A DNA stretch of 5,420 nucleotides from Desulfobacteraceae bacterium (lineage in GTDB: Bacteria; Desulfobacterota; DSM-4660; Desulfatiglandales; Desulfatiglandaceae): the NCBI GenBank assembly GCA_020349865.1, contig CP070700.1, positions 204,753-210,172 on the forward strand, read 5' to 3'. The position numbers were made by a program, and so were the translations under genes. Below are positions 5,038 through 5,420 of this stretch, piece after piece (within the stretch, counting starts at the first letter, position 1; each line of letters starts with the position of its first letter). The notes below the pieces were generated by a model. It did not search any database. It was not told the origin of the DNA and saw only the letters and a list, made by a program, of their open reading frames with translations.

Positions 5038-5420
5038 ATGACTAGTGACGAGAAGCAGGCATTCGTGGACAAGATGTACAAGGAACGGGGATACATCCTC
5101 GATTTTCACAAGATAATGGTTGCGGAGGACTTTGACTTTCTAAAGGGTTACAACCAGCTGATCGAGGCAGCCTACACCAAGCCCCGGTCGCTGGACCCCA
5201 AGACCAAAGAACTCATTTACACTGTAGTCCTCACTGCGGTGAAGGCGAACGCGGACCATATCGCGGCCCACATCAGGCTGGCACTGGAGTATGGCTATAG
5301 TAAGAAAGAGATCCTCGAGGCCCTTGAAATATGCGTGGCCCCCGCCGGCGTGCCCGCCTTCATGATAGGCTTCGAGGCCTGGAAGAAGGTGGTGAACCCG
5401 GAGCGAGTGGAGCCCAGCCA
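5038..5420 (+). CDS. Carboxymuconolactone decarboxylase (CMD/AhpD) family protein, 3' truncated by window
   Basis: 127 residues are visible before the window edge. This all-helical family includes gamma-carboxymuconolactone decarboxylases and AhpD-type peroxidases; many members in anaerobes have unknown roles. The family core is clear: SLDPKTKELIYTVVLTAVKA (51-70), NADHIAAHIRLALEYGYSKKE (71-91) and ILEALEICVAPAGVPAF (92-108). Where AhpD proteins have CxxC-IAAH, this one has N71-x-x-H74-IAAH, keeping only the following His (H78). It should therefore lack AhpD-type disulfide chemistry. C99 is the only visible cysteine. It follows the 61-aa gene by 6 bp with its own strong ribosome site, so the pair is probably one operon. 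The substrate cannot be told from the sequence. Confidence 0.88.
   Translation, partial: MTSDEKQAFVDKMYKERGYILDFHKIMVAEDFDFLKGYNQLIEAAYTKPRSLDPKTKELIYTVVLTAVKANADHIAAHIRLALEYGYSKKEILEALEICVAPAGVPAFMIGFEAWKKVVNPERVEPS

Noticed and set aside
4603..5109. Minus-strand frame of 168 codons
   Set aside because: Overlaps the ATPase C-terminus, the small gene and the CMD start on the opposite strand; those have family motifs and a ribosome site, this does not.
1..5420. CRISPR array, tRNA or rRNA
   Set aside because: No regularly spaced direct repeats and no cloverleaf or rRNA-like stretch were seen on either strand.

Overview
The window looks like chromosomal accessory DNA from a sulfate-reducing Desulfobacterota (deltaproteobacterial) organism. 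The main clue is the leftmost gene. Its layout of an N-terminal winged-helix-like region followed by DCICR...C...C and then (C)NCCGDC is one I associate with 4Fe-4S proteins of Desulfobacteraceae and relatives. A PAS-LuxR regulator, an AAA/DUF4143 ATPase and dispersed short inverted-repeat elements fit the same group. This taxonomic call is inference; no rRNA or other marker gene is present.

Layout. (1) Positions 1-803, minus strand: a 4Fe-4S protein that runs off the left edge. It has an in-frame UGA at 75-77, exactly where the family is expected to carry a cysteine, and the frame and the motif continue past it. This is a candidate selenocysteine codon, with SECIS-like hairpins just downstream, and is the most interesting item here. 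(2) 804-1400: a largely AT-rich gene-free stretch with a weak candidate terminal inverted repeat (893-1249). (3) 1401-1682, minus: a small unrecognised protein with a strong Shine-Dalgarno sequence. (4) 1711-1906: a MITE-like element with 22-bp terminal inverted repeats. (5) 2044-2751, minus: a PAS-LuxR transcription regulator. (6) 2752-3589: gene-free, holding a second small element with terminal inverted repeats (2829-2972), nested inverted repeats and a C/G-rich palindrome that also occurs near 1960. (7) 3590-4783, plus: an AAA ATPase with a DUF4143 C-terminus, preceded by an inverted repeat that ends two bases before its start codon. (8) 4846-5031 and 5038-5420, plus: a small unrecognised protein and, 6 bp later, a carboxymuconolactone decarboxylase (CMD/AhpD)-family protein that runs off the right edge.

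How the genes relate. The two right-hand genes look like an operon. The others appear to be independent single-gene units separated by repeat-rich DNA. Nothing links the LuxR regulator or the DUF4143 ATPase to a specific neighbour. The middle of the window looks like a landing zone for small mobile or repeat elements between two more ordinary metabolic genes. No CRISPR array, tRNA, rRNA, intact transposase or convincing intrinsic terminator was seen.
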